Assembly: GCA_022824265.1 (NCBI GenBank)
Contig: JAJEAG010000047.1
Coordinates: 1-43,764 of the forward strand
Direction: 5' to 3'
From: Candidatus Poribacteria bacterium
Lineage (GTDB): Bacteria > Poribacteria > WGA-4E > WGA-3G
DNA: 43,764 bases
Part shown: in pieces, positions 25,742 to 34,938 of the stretch
Position numbering within the stretch: the stretch's first letter is position 1
Layout of the letters: each line of letters begins with the position of its first letter
Program-made: the position numbers and the translations under genes
Notes under the pieces: model-generated
Told to the model about the DNA's origin: nothing
The model's input: only the letters and a program-made list of their open reading frames with translations
Database searches by the model: none

Positions 25742-26152
25742 TTATGCTTCTTCAGTTTCCTTTTTACCAGATTTCTTATCGTTAGCGAGTCCGGGAATCG
25801 TTTCAGTAATCTTATTTCGCACTTCCGATGAGACCTTTTTCCCTGTTTCAACAGCAGATTTCACCTGATTTGTCGCGTCTTTGACACGGTCCTTACCTAC
25901 TTCAACGAGTCCTTGTACACTTTCCTTCCCTTGGTCAACGATTTGTTGAACATTCTCTCTCGCTGATTCGCTTGCTTGTTGAGCGAGTTCCAGGGTCTTA
26001 TCTTTTGCTTGAATGGAAGTATCCTTGATTTTTTGTCGAGTTTCTTTACCCGGTGCTGGAGCGTAAAGTAGACTCAGCACTGCCCCCGTCAGAAAACCAG
26101 TGAAGAAAGCAAATATCATTGTCAAGCCATTGTTGCGTCCATCGTTACTCAT
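25742..26152 (-). CDS. YtxH domain membrane protein
   Basis: A 136-aa protein with the YtxH pattern: a membrane helix (residues about 10-30, MIFAFFTGFLTGAVLSLLYAP) followed by APGKETRQKIKD and an extended helical, Lys/Glu-rich stretch with repeated V-x-x-x-V units. These small proteins are of uncertain function; some are linked to stress. The start ATG at 26152 has AAAGGA 8-9 nt upstream; a longer upstream reading frame lacks support. It follows a DUF948-like gene on the same strand. Confidence 0.83.
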   Translation of the reverse strand: MSNDGRNNGLTMIFAFFTGFLTGAVLSLLYAPAPGKETRQKIKDTSIQAKDKTLELAQQASESARENVQQIVDQGKESVQGLVEVGKDRVKDATNQVKSAVETGKKVSSEVRNKITETIPGLANDKKSGKKETEEA

Positions 26153-26369
26153 GAGTTTATCCTTTCTGTCTATAGATTTGGGTCGGTATATCTTATCACT
26201 CAAACTATTAGAATGAAATTCATCAACCCTTAATAATATATACGTTTATTTTTCTTATTTCTTTTCAATTAAGTTGTTCTTTGATATCTTTTTTCAATAT
26301 TAAACTTGAATCTTATTACAATATCGTATCTTATGAAAGCAAATACATATAAATTGACTGAGTCAATTC

Positions 26370-26990
26370 TTATTCTGAAACTTCTGCTGTTTCTTCCGTT
26401 GTCTCTGATTCTGAATCAATATTTGGAACGGATGTATTAACTTCTTCGTTTACAGAATCAGGTTTGGTCGTTCCCTTTGAATTTGATGATTTGTATAATC
26501 TATCCCAACCTGCTTTTAATCCATGCCACATACCAATAACATCTGCAAGCGATACTGCAACCTGATTTCGAAAATATTCTGCTTGTTCTATTGTTTGACC
26601 TGAGAAAGTTGAGACCATTTGGACAAGTGATTCCAGTTCCTGTATACTTTGACTCAGTTTTTCTGTCATCTCTTGTACATTATGTAACGTTGGTTGTATC
26701 TCATCTTCGCTTATTTGCTGTATTGATGCAGTAACACCGTTGATGTTTTGAAGCAGTTGTGGTAATTCTTTGTTGATTTCCTTTACTGTTTGACTAACAT
26801 CTGTGATTAGTATTCCTACTTCCTGATTGACAAGATTCTCGGTTGAATTAAGAGTGTTCTGTATGCTATTCAGGGAATTCCTTAAACTACTAAGGGTCGC
26901 ACAGAAATAAATAAACAGTGCTGCTAAAGCAAGTAACGCTATCCCAAGACTGCATTGCCAAAAAATAGTTAACATTAAATTTGGTTCCAT
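26370..26990 (-). CDS. DUF948-like membrane coiled-coil protein
   Basis: A 206-aa protein with an N-terminal helix (residues about 8-30) and a long amphipathic coiled-coil region (about 35-150, many Gln, Glu, Ile and Leu at heptad spacing). It ends in an acidic tail rich in Glu, Thr and Ser. This matches the general DUF948 layout, and neighbouring DUF948 and YtxH genes are a known pairing. Role unknown; a membrane-proximal structural or methyl-accepting-like part has been suggested for such proteins but is not shown here. Confidence 0.7.
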   Translation of the reverse strand: MEPNLMLTIFWQCSLGIALLALAALFIYFCATLSSLRNSLNSIQNTLNSTENLVNQEVGILITDVSQTVKEINKELPQLLQNINGVTASIQQISEDEIQPTLHNVQEMTEKLSQSIQELESLVQMVSTFSGQTIEQAEYFRNQVAVSLADVIGMWHGLKAGWDRLYKSSNSKGTTKPDSVNEEVNTSVPNIDSESETTEETAEVSE

Positions 26991-27070
26991 GTATATTCAT
27001 CCTCTCTAAACATATTTGTGTAAAAGATGTGGTAACAGAAATGTCATCAATTCACAAACTAAGTTGAGTT

Positions 27071-29731
27071 CTATTTCATTAGTTCGTTCTCAACGATATT
27101 AGTTGTTGCTACAATTGCAGATTCCACTTTATTTAGGTTTTTGCAGCCACCTTGTGCTAATTCTGGACGACCACCACCGCGTCCATCCGCAATTTGCGTT
27201 ATATCTTGAATTAGTTTACCAGCATTCAAGCCACGTGTTTCCACAAGATCAGTTGTGACCCCAACAATAAATGCAGCGTCATCTCCTGTAATTGAAGCAA
27301 GAGCAACAACACCCGATTCAAGACGGGCTTTGAGCACATCCACCATCTGTCGTAGACTGTCTCTATCAGTTTTCTCTACAAGTTTTGCAACAACCTTTAC
27401 ACCATCAACGACTGATGCATCATTTACTAATACATCAATATTGGATAATGCGTTTTGATTTTTCAATTCCCGAACTTGCTGTTCCAATTCTCGTTGTTCC
27501 TGCAGCAGCAGTTCAATTCTATCTTGTAAACCTACTTTTGGAATTTTCAGTAAATTTGCTACACCAGCAAGTAGTGCTTCATCATCTTGAATTGTCTTGA
27601 CAGCAGAACTACCTGTCAATGCTTCAACACGCCGCACACCTGCGGCAATACTGTTTTCACTCATCAACTTCACATAACCTAACTCACCAGTAGCATCAAC
27701 ATGTGTTCCACCACATAACTCTATACTATATTCACCGGTTTGTACCACACGAACTATATCTCCATACTTATCTCCAAAAAATGCCAATGCTCCTTTTTCT
27801 TTTGCTTGTTCCAACGGCATTTCAGCAATCTCAATCATGTCGTTGTCTCGGATCTTCTCATTAATATAGGTTTCAATGTCTCGCAGCTGATCAGATGAGA
27901 CAGCCTCAAAATGATTAAAATCGAACCTTAACCGTCCATCTTCAACAAGTGAACCTGCTTGAGAAACATGTTTTCCAAGTATAGTCCGTAACCCACTGTG
28001 TAATATGTGTGTAGCAGTATGGCTAACAGCAATAGCATTACGTCTTTCACGATTTATTTCTGCTTTTACCCTCGTAAATGGAGTAATCTCTCCTTCAATT
28101 ACTTTACATCTATGGACCAACAGGTCCGGTGAAGGTTTTATTGTATCTGTCACTACAAGTTTCGCATCGGCACTTTCAAGTATTCCTATATCTCCAACTT
28201 GTCCACCTGATTCACCATAAAATGGTGTTCTATTAAGTAGAACAGATACTTCTTCATCATTTTTTGCCATAGCAACGGATTCTGTTCCAGAAATCAATGC
28301 TACGATTTCTACATCATCAGTATGTTCTGTATATCCAATAAATTCTGTTTTCCCTGTCTCTTTTAATACATCAGCGTAAAGTGCGATTTCACCATCTTCG
28401 GCACCACTCCCAGTTGCTTGCCATGCAGCGCGTCCACGTGCTCTCTGTTTAGCCATGCTGTTTTCAAATCCGTTCTCATCAACAGTGAATCCGTGTTCGC
28501 GTGTGAGTAGTTGGGTCAAGTCAAGTGGAAATCCGAATGTGTCGTATAATTCAAATGTCCGTTCTCCACTCAGTTCGGTTTCACCTTCAGTTCGGAGTGT
28601 ATCAATTGACTGTTCAAGTATATCTAACCCACGAGCAAGTGTCTGATGGAAACGTTTCTCTTCTGCTTGAATAGTCCGTGTGATGAACTCTTTACGAGGT
28701 AAGACATCCGGGAAAACATTACCAAGCAAGTCAACGACTTTATCAACAAGTTGGTAAATGAACGGTTCATTCATGTCCAATTTCTTACCAAATAAAACGG
28801 CACGTCTTAATATTCGACGGATAACATATCCACGTCCATCATTAGATGGCATCACCCCATCACCGATGGTAAAGGTCAAGCAACGTATATGGTCAGCAAT
28901 AACTCTATGTGGAAGACCACTGTCATCATGTGAATACGGTGTATCAGTGATTTCAGATATAGTATCAAGTAGCGGAGTAAAAAGGTCTGTCTTGTAATTT
29001 GAATCTACGCCTTGTAATATCGAAGTAATTCTTTCAAACCCCATACCTGTGTCAACATGAGTGGCTGGTAAAGGTTCAAGAGTCCCGCTTTGATCCCGAT
29101 TATATTGAATAAACACGAGATTCCAAAACTCAAGGAAACGATCACTTGTATTAGGTCCGGCATCAGGATCGTTTGCAGTTTCTGGATATGATTCTACCCC
29201 CATGTCTATGAATAGTTCGCTACACGGACCGCAGGGACCTGTCTCACCCATTTCCCAGAAATTGTCCTTTTCACATCGACGAATGCGGGAAAGTGGTAGA
29301 TCAGTTTCTTGAAGCCAAAGTTTTTCAGCTTCATCATCTTCAGTATACACCGTTGCCCAGAGCAGTTCTTGAGGTATTTTCCATATCTCCGTAACTAATT
29401 CCCATGCAAATGCAATCGCTTCCTGTTTATAGTAATCACCGAATGACCAATTCCCAAGCATCTCAAAGAAGGTGTGGTGACTTGGGGAATGTCCGACCTC
29501 CTCAAGGTCATTATGCTTACCACTGACGCGAAGACACTTTTGTGTATCTACTGCCCTTGTATATTCTCGTTGACCAATACCCAAAAATACATCCTTGAAT
29601 TGGTTCATACCTGCATTGGTAAACAGGAGTGTGGGGTCATCTGCAGGAATCAAGGAGGAACTTGGTACAACCGTATGTCCTCTTTTTCGGAAGTATTCTA
29701 AATAACTTGTTCTGATTTCATCTGATGTCAT
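27071..29731 (-). CDS. alaS: Alanyl-tRNA synthetase
   Basis: An 886-aa class II aminoacyl-tRNA synthetase that charges tRNA-Ala; length is typical (about 875). The N-terminal catalytic domain has the RKRGHTVVPSSSLIP and FTNAGMNQFKDVFLG motifs. A mid-protein editing domain carries HTATHILHSGLR and the late Cys/His set around ELCGGTHVDATGE. The C-terminal DHHA1 region contains DGRGGGRPELAQGG. A promoter at 29757-29786 drives it. recX lies immediately upstream, a common bacterial neighbour. Confidence 0.97.
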   Translation of the reverse strand: MTSDEIRTSYLEYFRKRGHTVVPSSSLIPADDPTLLFTNAGMNQFKDVFLGIGQREYTRAVDTQKCLRVSGKHNDLEEVGHSPSHHTFFEMLGNWSFGDYYKQEAIAFAWELVTEIWKIPQELLWATVYTEDDEAEKLWLQETDLPLSRIRRCEKDNFWEMGETGPCGPCSELFIDMGVESYPETANDPDAGPNTSDRFLEFWNLVFIQYNRDQSGTLEPLPATHVDTGMGFERITSILQGVDSNYKTDLFTPLLDTISEITDTPYSHDDSGLPHRVIADHIRCLTFTIGDGVMPSNDGRGYVIRRILRRAVLFGKKLDMNEPFIYQLVDKVVDLLGNVFPDVLPRKEFITRTIQAEEKRFHQTLARGLDILEQSIDTLRTEGETELSGERTFELYDTFGFPLDLTQLLTREHGFTVDENGFENSMAKQRARGRAAWQATGSGAEDGEIALYADVLKETGKTEFIGYTEHTDDVEIVALISGTESVAMAKNDEEVSVLLNRTPFYGESGGQVGDIGILESADAKLVVTDTIKPSPDLLVHRCKVIEGEITPFTRVKAEINRERRNAIAVSHTATHILHSGLRTILGKHVSQAGSLVEDGRLRFDFNHFEAVSSDQLRDIETYINEKIRDNDMIEIAEMPLEQAKEKGALAFFGDKYGDIVRVVQTGEYSIELCGGTHVDATGELGYVKLMSENSIAAGVRRVEALTGSSAVKTIQDDEALLAGVANLLKIPKVGLQDRIELLLQEQRELEQQVRELKNQNALSNIDVLVNDASVVDGVKVVAKLVEKTDRDSLRQMVDVLKARLESGVVALASITGDDAAFIVGVTTDLVETRGLNAGKLIQDITQIADGRGGGRPELAQGGCKNLNKVESAIVATTNIVENELMK

Positions 29732-29756
29732 AATTTGACCAATTCTCCTGAACCTA

Positions 29757-29786
29757 ATTATAGTTTATTTTTCCACCTGAAGTCAA
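29757..29786 (-). promoter_or_regulatory. Promoter of alaS
   Basis: Read on the minus strand: TTGACT (29786-29781), an 18-nt spacer and TATAAT (29762-29757), about 25 nt before the alaS start. Confidence 0.6.
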
Positions 29787-29819
29787 GATAAAAGATATAG
29801 CATATAGCAAACTAAAATT

Positions 29820-30443
29820 TTATAAGACCTGAGCAATTACTTGCATAATTACTTCTGATTCAAACCCACGGCGTGCCAGAAATCCGTGTAACCGTCGTTT
29901 TGCAACATGATTTGGTAACTTTGTATACATTTTTACACGTTTTTTCGCAATTTGCAGTGCTAACTTATTTTCATATTCACTCTTTAGTTCAGAGAGCACC
30001 TGTTCTGCTGTTTCCTGATCAACACCTTTATCAATCAGTTCCTGTCTCAACAATATTTTCCCACGAGGATTGGACTTTAACCTACGTTGAACCCATTTCT
30101 CTGCAAACTGTCGGTCACGGATATGACCAGAAACGATCAATTCACTTATGATAATTTCTATCGTTTCCTCTCCAAACCCTTCACGGTCAAGTTGTTTTTC
30201 CATCTGAGTTTTGCTATATATGTTTTCACTGAGTAAATCAAGAGCATACTTCTTCGCTCGCATCGCTTCGTCTGCTGCAATTAGTTTTTCAATAACTTCT
30301 GTTGTTATTTCTAAACCGATTCGTAGACCAAATTTATTGATTAGTATAGAAGGGATAACAATACGCGGTTCGTCATCCAAATATATCTTATGTTGCAATG
30401 GGTTTTCTGATACTTGCTGTATATCAGTGATTTTCTGCTTCAT
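29820..30443 (-). CDS. recX: RecX-family recombination regulator
   Basis: A 207-aa RecX, a modulator that binds RecA filaments and limits recombination. The three-helix repeats are visible in ALDLLSENIYSKTQMEKQLDREGF, a middle GHIRDRQFAEKWVQRR and the C-terminal RRLHGFLARRGFES. The N-terminal 50 residues are a small extra strand-rich region. The ribosome binding site is weak. recA is not in the window; alaS follows downstream with its own promoter. Confidence 0.9.
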   Translation of the reverse strand: MKQKITDIQQVSENPLQHKIYLDDEPRIVIPSILINKFGLRIGLEITTEVIEKLIAADEAMRAKKYALDLLSENIYSKTQMEKQLDREGFGEETIEIIISELIVSGHIRDRQFAEKWVQRRLKSNPRGKILLRQELIDKGVDQETAEQVLSELKSEYENKLALQIAKKRVKMYTKLPNHVAKRRLHGFLARRGFESEVIMQVIAQVL

Positions 30444-30461
30444 GTGTCTATATTACAAAAC

Positions 30462-30491
30462 AAGTGGGCAGATTTACAAATCTACCCACTT
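30462..30491 (-). terminator. Terminator downstream of the ThuA gene
   Basis: AAGTGGGCAGATTT (30462-30475) pairs with AAATCTACCCACTT (30478-30491) with one internal mismatch, and a T-rich stretch follows on the minus strand. It separates the ThuA gene from recX. Confidence 0.65.
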
Positions 30492-30552
30492 TACATCTAA
30501 CTTATGAAACGAATGCCTCAATATTTATCAACATACTGAGACAGAAACATGA

Positions 30553-31182
30553 TTACTCACCATTTGTTCCAGCCCAAAGTGCCCCGCGTTGAAGGAGTGT
30601 ACTGAACATATCGTGTTGGCAAGCAGCGGGGTCATGTCCAAGAGCGAGATAAAATACTTTACCTTCACCCCAATTTTTTGTCCATGCTACAGGCATAGCT
30701 GCACCTTTCCACAATGCTGATGCAAGCACATGATTCCGCGGATCATAATCGAGAATATACTGCTCATCTTTCACGACGAATTCGTCAAGTCCTTGCGTAA
30801 TTTCATGCTCATTATCCACAATGCTGACCTGATAATCACGATAACGTGGATGTGTGGTAAAGTAACCACCGACCATTGAACGATATTCTGGACATCCGCG
30901 AAATGAATCCGCAGCGGAATGTATCCCAACATAACCCTTCCCTGATGCTACATGGTTCAACAATCCATTTTTCTGTGCGTCAGATATTTCACCGACAGTA
31001 TAATAGAAAACGATTAGATCATACGAATCTAATTTCGGTGATACCAATGCGTCCAGATCATCTTCAACTACGGTTAGTTCAAATTCGTCTCGTTGAGAGA
31101 GAGATTTTACGATTTCCTCGCTGCAGCCTTTCCAGTTATGAATTGCACCACCTGCGAAAACGAGTGTATTAATTTTTGCCAT
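30553..31182 (-). CDS. ThuA-like domain protein
   Basis: A 209-aa protein with the ThuA/class-I-glutamine-amidotransferase-like fold: INTLVFAGGAIHNW near the start, LIVFYYTVGEISD, a GYVGIHSAADSF motif with the usual His, a GGYFTTHPRYRDY segment and GEGKVFYLALGHD at the end. The fold is found in trehalose-utilisation proteins and related sugar metabolism. The true activity is unknown; no nearby gene shows a trehalose or glucoside pathway. AGGAGG precedes the ATG and a possible promoter lies at 31211-31240. Confidence 0.85.
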   Translation of the reverse strand: MAKINTLVFAGGAIHNWKGCSEEIVKSLSQRDEFELTVVEDDLDALVSPKLDSYDLIVFYYTVGEISDAQKNGLLNHVASGKGYVGIHSAADSFRGCPEYRSMVGGYFTTHPRYRDYQVSIVDNEHEITQGLDEFVVKDEQYILDYDPRNHVLASALWKGAAMPVAWTKNWGEGKVFYLALGHDPAACQHDMFSTLLQRGALWAGTNGE

Positions 31183-31210
31183 TTTTGTCCTCCTAATGAA
31201 TTATACCAGA

Positions 31211-31240
31211 ATTATATCACATGCACAAAATAAATTACAA
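31211..31240 (-). promoter_or_regulatory. Possible promoter of the ThuA gene
   Basis: Minus strand: TTGTAA (31240-31235), 18 nt, TATAAT (31216-31211). A second TATAAT lies nearer the gene. Confidence 0.45.
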
Positions 31241-31582
31241 CCTAAGCAATTTGAAGGCAGGATTATTTAGTTTTCGGTTTTTCTGATGCATTTACCGTAC
31301 CGATTTACATATTGTTAGTTTCAATCACGCTAAAATTTTGGATGATATTTGCATTAATTATGTTCTCAAGATTCAGAGTTTTCAGAGTCAAAGGGAAAAT
31401 GACACTATTTTCTCATGTGCCACAAACCTATATTCTATCAGGGTTTACAGGGCAATTATGACTAAATTAGTCAAGAATGACTCTGAAAATTCGGATATTC
31501 TACTAAGTACAGTGACAACGGATTTTAGGATGTGGATTTAACCGATTCCGATAGTTACTTATTCAGAATTCATGGAAAATAA

Positions 31583-31607
31583 AAGGTATCAGTTAAACTG
31601 ATACCTT
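31583..31607 (-). terminator. Hairpin terminator downstream of secreted-protein gene
   Basis: A 12-bp stem, AAGGTATCAGTT with AACTGATACCTT, and a one-base loop on paper, followed on the minus strand by a T-rich run. It lies just after the gene that ends at 31648. Confidence 0.75.
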
Positions 31608-31647
31608 ATTCAAAATGAAATATTTGGAAGGTAAGTTATAATCTTCA

Positions 31648-32331
31648 TTAATGTTGCTTCAGTTCTCCCCACAAAACCGCAGCCTTTTCTTTAGGATGAA
31701 CATCCAAAATATTAGGACCAGAAATGACTAAGTCGTCTACTTGAAAACTTGCTAACCGTTTTTGATCCACATAAGCGATGATACCAAGACAATTAACGGT
31801 TGGCAGATTAGGTTCATTGAATTCAAGAATATGCTTTCTTTCAGACTTCAGTTGAAAATGTCCTTTGTTAAAGATAATCTCAAAATCTTTTTCAATATCA
31901 AATTGAGTTTCAGGTTGTTGACCTGGAAAATCTCTCGGAGACCATATAGAACGTTGAAAAAATTTGTAAGTCCCTCTCCAATTATTACTATTATTTTCTG
32001 TGTATTGACCAATAACAATTCCAACCATAGAATCAAATGTTTCAATGATAGTAAGTCTTACGTTGAGTCTTTCAGTGTTAAGTGGAAAACCTTTGAATTC
32101 AAGTATGTCTGTATACCGGAAAAATAACTTACCTATCGGAAAAGTGAAATTGTAATCCAAATACCCCTTCTTCGCCTGCCAAGTATTGAGCTTAGGGTCA
32201 GGATGCTTTATTATCCAAGAATCAAGATTTTCATCACTAAAATTCTCTATCCAAGGCTCAGCGGACACCATCTGTCCTTGAACGAATATCAATAGACCAA
32301 TAATCAGAAATAGTGTGTAGAGGCTTCTCAT
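31648..32331 (-). CDS. Secreted concanavalin-like protein with WGELK tail
   Basis: A 227-aa exported protein. Residues 1-24 are a signal peptide ending M-V-S-A. The body opens WIENFSDENLDSW and has the strand pattern of DUF1080-like or other concanavalin-like jelly-roll proteins (KGYLDYNFTF, VGIVIGQYTE). It is not a typical LamG domain. No catalytic residues can be assigned. It ends DVHPKEKAAVLWGELKQH, the same kind of tail as the four LamG proteins in this window. AGGAG precedes the ATG. A hairpin terminator follows the gene. Confidence 0.78.
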   Translation of the reverse strand: MRSLYTLFLIIGLLIFVQGQMVSAEPWIENFSDENLDSWIIKHPDPKLNTWQAKKGYLDYNFTFPIGKLFFRYTDILEFKGFPLNTERLNVRLTIIETFDSMVGIVIGQYTENNSNNWRGTYKFFQRSIWSPRDFPGQQPETQFDIEKDFEIIFNKGHFQLKSERKHILEFNEPNLPTVNCLGIIAYVDQKRLASFQVDDLVISGPNILDVHPKEKAAVLWGELKQH

Positions 32332-32418
32332 TATAATACTCCTATTGGGTTATGAAATGCGTCAAGTAGATTTCAATTGCTATTTTTACATTTTATTGTT
32401 GGTTCAACATTAAGGGAT

Positions 32419-32491
32419 GGGCGGTACAGGACTTGAACCTGTGACCTCTTGCATGTCAAGCAAACGCTCTAGCCACCTGAGCTAACCGCCC
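32419..32491 (-). tRNA. tRNA-Val (GAC)
   Basis: Cloverleaf of 73 nt on the minus strand with a GGGCGGT acceptor arm pairing ACCGCCC. The anticodon loop is TTGACAT, giving anticodon GAC. The T-arm has GGTTCAAGTCC. It is the third tRNA of the cluster in transcription order. Confidence 0.94.
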
Positions 32492-32505
32492 ATAGTTGGG
32501 AGTGG

Positions 32506-32577
32506 AGGTGGCGGTCGGAATCGAACCGACGAATAGGAGTTTTGCAGACTCCGGCCTTACCACTTGGCTACGCCACC
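32506..32577 (-). tRNA. tRNA-Cys (GCA)
   Basis: Cloverleaf of about 72 nt. The acceptor GGTGGCG pairs CGCCACC, the anticodon loop is CTGCAAA (anticodon GCA) and the T-loop region is GGTTCGATTCC. The second tRNA in transcription order. Confidence 0.94.
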
Positions 32578-32624
32578 AAATGTGTGCTCAAGGAAGCACA
32601 CCTAACAATTGGTATTGATAGTAA

Positions 32625-32696
32625 AGCGGGAGACGAGATTTGAACTCGCGACCTCCACCTTGGCAAGGTGGAGCTCTACCACTGAGCTACTCCCGC
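32625..32696 (-). tRNA. tRNA-Gly (GCC)
   Basis: Cloverleaf of about 72 nt. The acceptor GCGGGAG pairs CTCCCGC, the anticodon loop is TTGCCAA (anticodon GCC) and the T-loop region is AGTTCAAATCT. The first tRNA after the promoter at 32738-32766. Confidence 0.95.
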
Positions 32697-32737
32697 ACAT
32701 TCTCATAGGATTGTATATGAATCCCAAAAGCATTGTT

Positions 32738-32766
32738 ATTGTAACACATTATAAAAAAAATGTCAA
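32738..32766 (-). promoter_or_regulatory. Promoter of the tRNA cluster
   Basis: Minus strand: TTGACA (32766-32761), 17 nt including a T8 run, TACAAT (32743-32738), about 42 nt before tRNA-Gly. Confidence 0.7.
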
Positions 32767-32819
32767 ATTAAAATCAATATCCAATTTCCCAACACGATGT
32801 GTATATGGGTTAAATCGGG

Positions 32820-34685
32820 TTACTTGTGCATTTCACGATTCATTTCAATCAAATGTGCCCCATCTAAACCTTCTCGCACTTGTTCATCATAACTGGTAAC
32901 AATAACCTGATATTCTTGTGATAGTTGTCGGATAAAGTCAACCATCAATGACTTTCGTTCACCATCTAAATGTAATGTTGGATCATCAAAAACAAAGAAT
33001 CCTGTATTACCTAAAACCTTAGCAAGTGCTATCTTGAAACAGAGATACAGGAACATCTTTTCACTACCACTGAGTAACATAACGCTTCTATCCACACCAT
33101 CTATATTTAGTGAGGGAAGCAGATGTTGTCGTTGTAAATCAATTTGTGATTTACCAAACAACTCCATCTCACTAAGCCAACGTTGAAGTTCTAACTCTAC
33201 GGGTTTTAGGATTTGTCTTTGAAGTGTGTCTATGGTTTTTTCAACACCAGCACAAGCGAGTTCAAGACAAAGTGTTGTCTTTTCAACTTGCTCTGCCTCA
33301 GCATTTACTTCCTGAAGCCTATTAAATCTATCTTTCTGAACTGCATCCTCTCGCTTTAGCCTTTCAAGTTTTTGTCGTTCCCTATCTATTTGTGATTTTA
33401 GTTGTGTTTTGTCTAAATTGTTTACGATTTCGTTTGATGTGTCTGATTCTACGTCTAACTGTACTCCTCTCTCATTTAATCTCTTAGTAATATTATCAAG
33501 TTGTTCTTGTGTTTTCTTAATTTCCCTATCAAGTTGTTCTAAGCGTGTTAATCTTGTTTGTAGTGTATTTAAACGTTGATCAAGCTGATGTCTACTTTCC
33601 AAATTATTTGATTTCTCGGAAAGAGTTTTTTTATCAATTTCCAATTCCTCAGTAAGTTGTGATCTCTCAGTTTCCTTTTCGTCTACAATCTTCTGAATCA
33701 CTTCATTTTCAACCTTCTGAAGACATGTTGGACAGTGTCCATCATCATTCTCCATAAGATTGCGTAGGGTGTTACAAACATTTGTTAGTGCGTTGACTTG
33801 TGTGTCAAGACTACCTACTTTTTTTATTAATTCCTCGCGTTCAACTTCTAATCCTATGGATTCTTTAATAGCAGATTCAATAGTGCCAATCATTTCTCGC
33901 AAATGTGTAATGTTATTAAATCCACTAATTAATTCTGTCTGTTCTTGTGTCAATAAATCTAACTGTTCTTGTGCTTGTTTCCTGCTATTTCTCCATTCTG
34001 CGATTAATTCTGCATCCCCAGTTTCCATACTGAATGCCATATCAAGTTCTTTCAATTTTGCTTCAGATTTCTCAATTTCTATTTTGTTGGAATTTTGAGC
34101 GGTGACTCGTAAACTGCTTTGATGTGATTGTATCCTTCCTCTTTCGCGTTTTGCAAGACGGCGCGCATCGATAAACCTTTCTCGCACCTCTATCAATCTG
34201 TCTATACCAAGAAGAGCGTACAGTATGTCCCGTCTGGTCGCAGGTTGTCGTGCAAGGAATTCAAATATTTCTCCTTCACGTAGGAATGTTGTCAATGCAA
34301 GTTTATTGTATGAGAAACCAAATCGTTGTTTCAACGTTGCTTCAACGACTGTGATGCGGTTATCATCAAATATAATATTCCACACATCATTTTTTTCTTG
34401 TCTAAGTTGAAATCGTTTATGTGTGCCTCTGAAAAGTAAATATCTTTCGTCACTAACTTTAAATTGAAGTCCAGCTGTTCCACTATATGCTTTAGCATTT
34501 TTTATTGATGCAGCATCTACTCGTGGCACTATAGGTTTTCCAGTTAATGTGAAAAAAATTGCATTCACAAGCGTACTTTTTCCACTGAAATTTGGACCAA
34601 AAATGAGATTAATACCGTCAGACAGTTCAAAATCTTGTTGTTGAAAACAACCGAATGACTTGAGACGAATTCGTTCCAACTGCAT
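32820..34685 (-). CDS. Compact Rad50/SbcC-like ATPase with zinc hook
   Basis: A 621-aa SMC-family ATPase. Walker A GPNFSGKS is at 30-37. A coiled-coil arm with a CPTC zinc hook at 318-321 is followed by a second coiled coil, the LSGSEKM signature (about 540) and Walker B FFVFDDP (about 569). This is the Rad50/SbcC layout, but much shorter than SbcC (about 1000 aa) or Rad50 (about 880 aa), with short arms. The Mre11/SbcD-like nuclease partner is not in the window. A 68-aa gene starts 1 nt upstream on the same strand and may be a partner. DNA end processing is expected. Confidence 0.85.
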   Translation of the reverse strand: MQLERIRLKSFGCFQQQDFELSDGINLIFGPNFSGKSTLVNAIFFTLTGKPIVPRVDAASIKNAKAYSGTAGLQFKVSDERYLLFRGTHKRFQLRQEKNDVWNIIFDDNRITVVEATLKQRFGFSYNKLALTTFLREGEIFEFLARQPATRRDILYALLGIDRLIEVRERFIDARRLAKRERGRIQSHQSSLRVTAQNSNKIEIEKSEAKLKELDMAFSMETGDAELIAEWRNSRKQAQEQLDLLTQEQTELISGFNNITHLREMIGTIESAIKESIGLEVEREELIKKVGSLDTQVNALTNVCNTLRNLMENDDGHCPTCLQKVENEVIQKIVDEKETERSQLTEELEIDKKTLSEKSNNLESRHQLDQRLNTLQTRLTRLEQLDREIKKTQEQLDNITKRLNERGVQLDVESDTSNEIVNNLDKTQLKSQIDRERQKLERLKREDAVQKDRFNRLQEVNAEAEQVEKTTLCLELACAGVEKTIDTLQRQILKPVELELQRWLSEMELFGKSQIDLQRQHLLPSLNIDGVDRSVMLLSGSEKMFLYLCFKIALAKVLGNTGFFVFDDPTLHLDGERKSLMVDFIRQLSQEYQVIVTSYDEQVREGLDGAHLIEMNREMHK

Positions 34686-34686
34686 A

Positions 34687-34893
34687 TTATTTTTCTTTTT
34701 TTGTTTGAATCAGATCGTATAGCATTTGTGCCCTAACCTTTTCACGACCGTTTTTTAATGTAAAATCAAATGCTTCTACAATAGCATCAAGTTCATCTGG
34801 ACTAACCGTTATGTATTTGTCTTCATGCTGTATAAGTGCTTCAATTTCGGCTTTATATATTTCTCTGGTTTCATCATCAAGAACTGTATCCAT
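34687..34893 (-). CDS. Small acidic protein next to Rad50-like gene
   Basis: A 68-aa protein with no family I recognise. It is mostly helical and acidic at the start (MDTVLDDETREIYKAEIEAL) with a basic C-terminus (QTKKEK). AAAGGA precedes the ATG. Its stop lies 1 nt before the Rad50-like start, so translation is coupled and the two are likely made together. A small adapter or regulatory subunit is a guess. Confidence 0.65.
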   Translation of the reverse strand: MDTVLDDETREIYKAEIEALIQHEDKYITVSPDELDAIVEAFDFTLKNGREKVRAQMLYDLIQTKKEK

Positions 34894-34938
34894 TAGTTTA
34901 TCCTTTATAAATGCAATATTAGTTGATATTGAAAGGGA

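Larger units (their letters stand above)
31183..31647. other. Intergenic region, 465 nt
   Basis: AT-rich gap between the ThuA gene and a secreted-protein gene. It holds the ThuA promoter and the terminator at 31583-31607. The 67-codon plus-strand ORF inside has no ribosome binding site or recognisable features. Confidence 0.5.

Noticed and set aside
31338-31541. 67-codon plus-strand ORF in the ThuA upstream gap
   Set aside because: No ribosome binding site, no promoter, low-complexity AT-rich codons and no recognisable motif.
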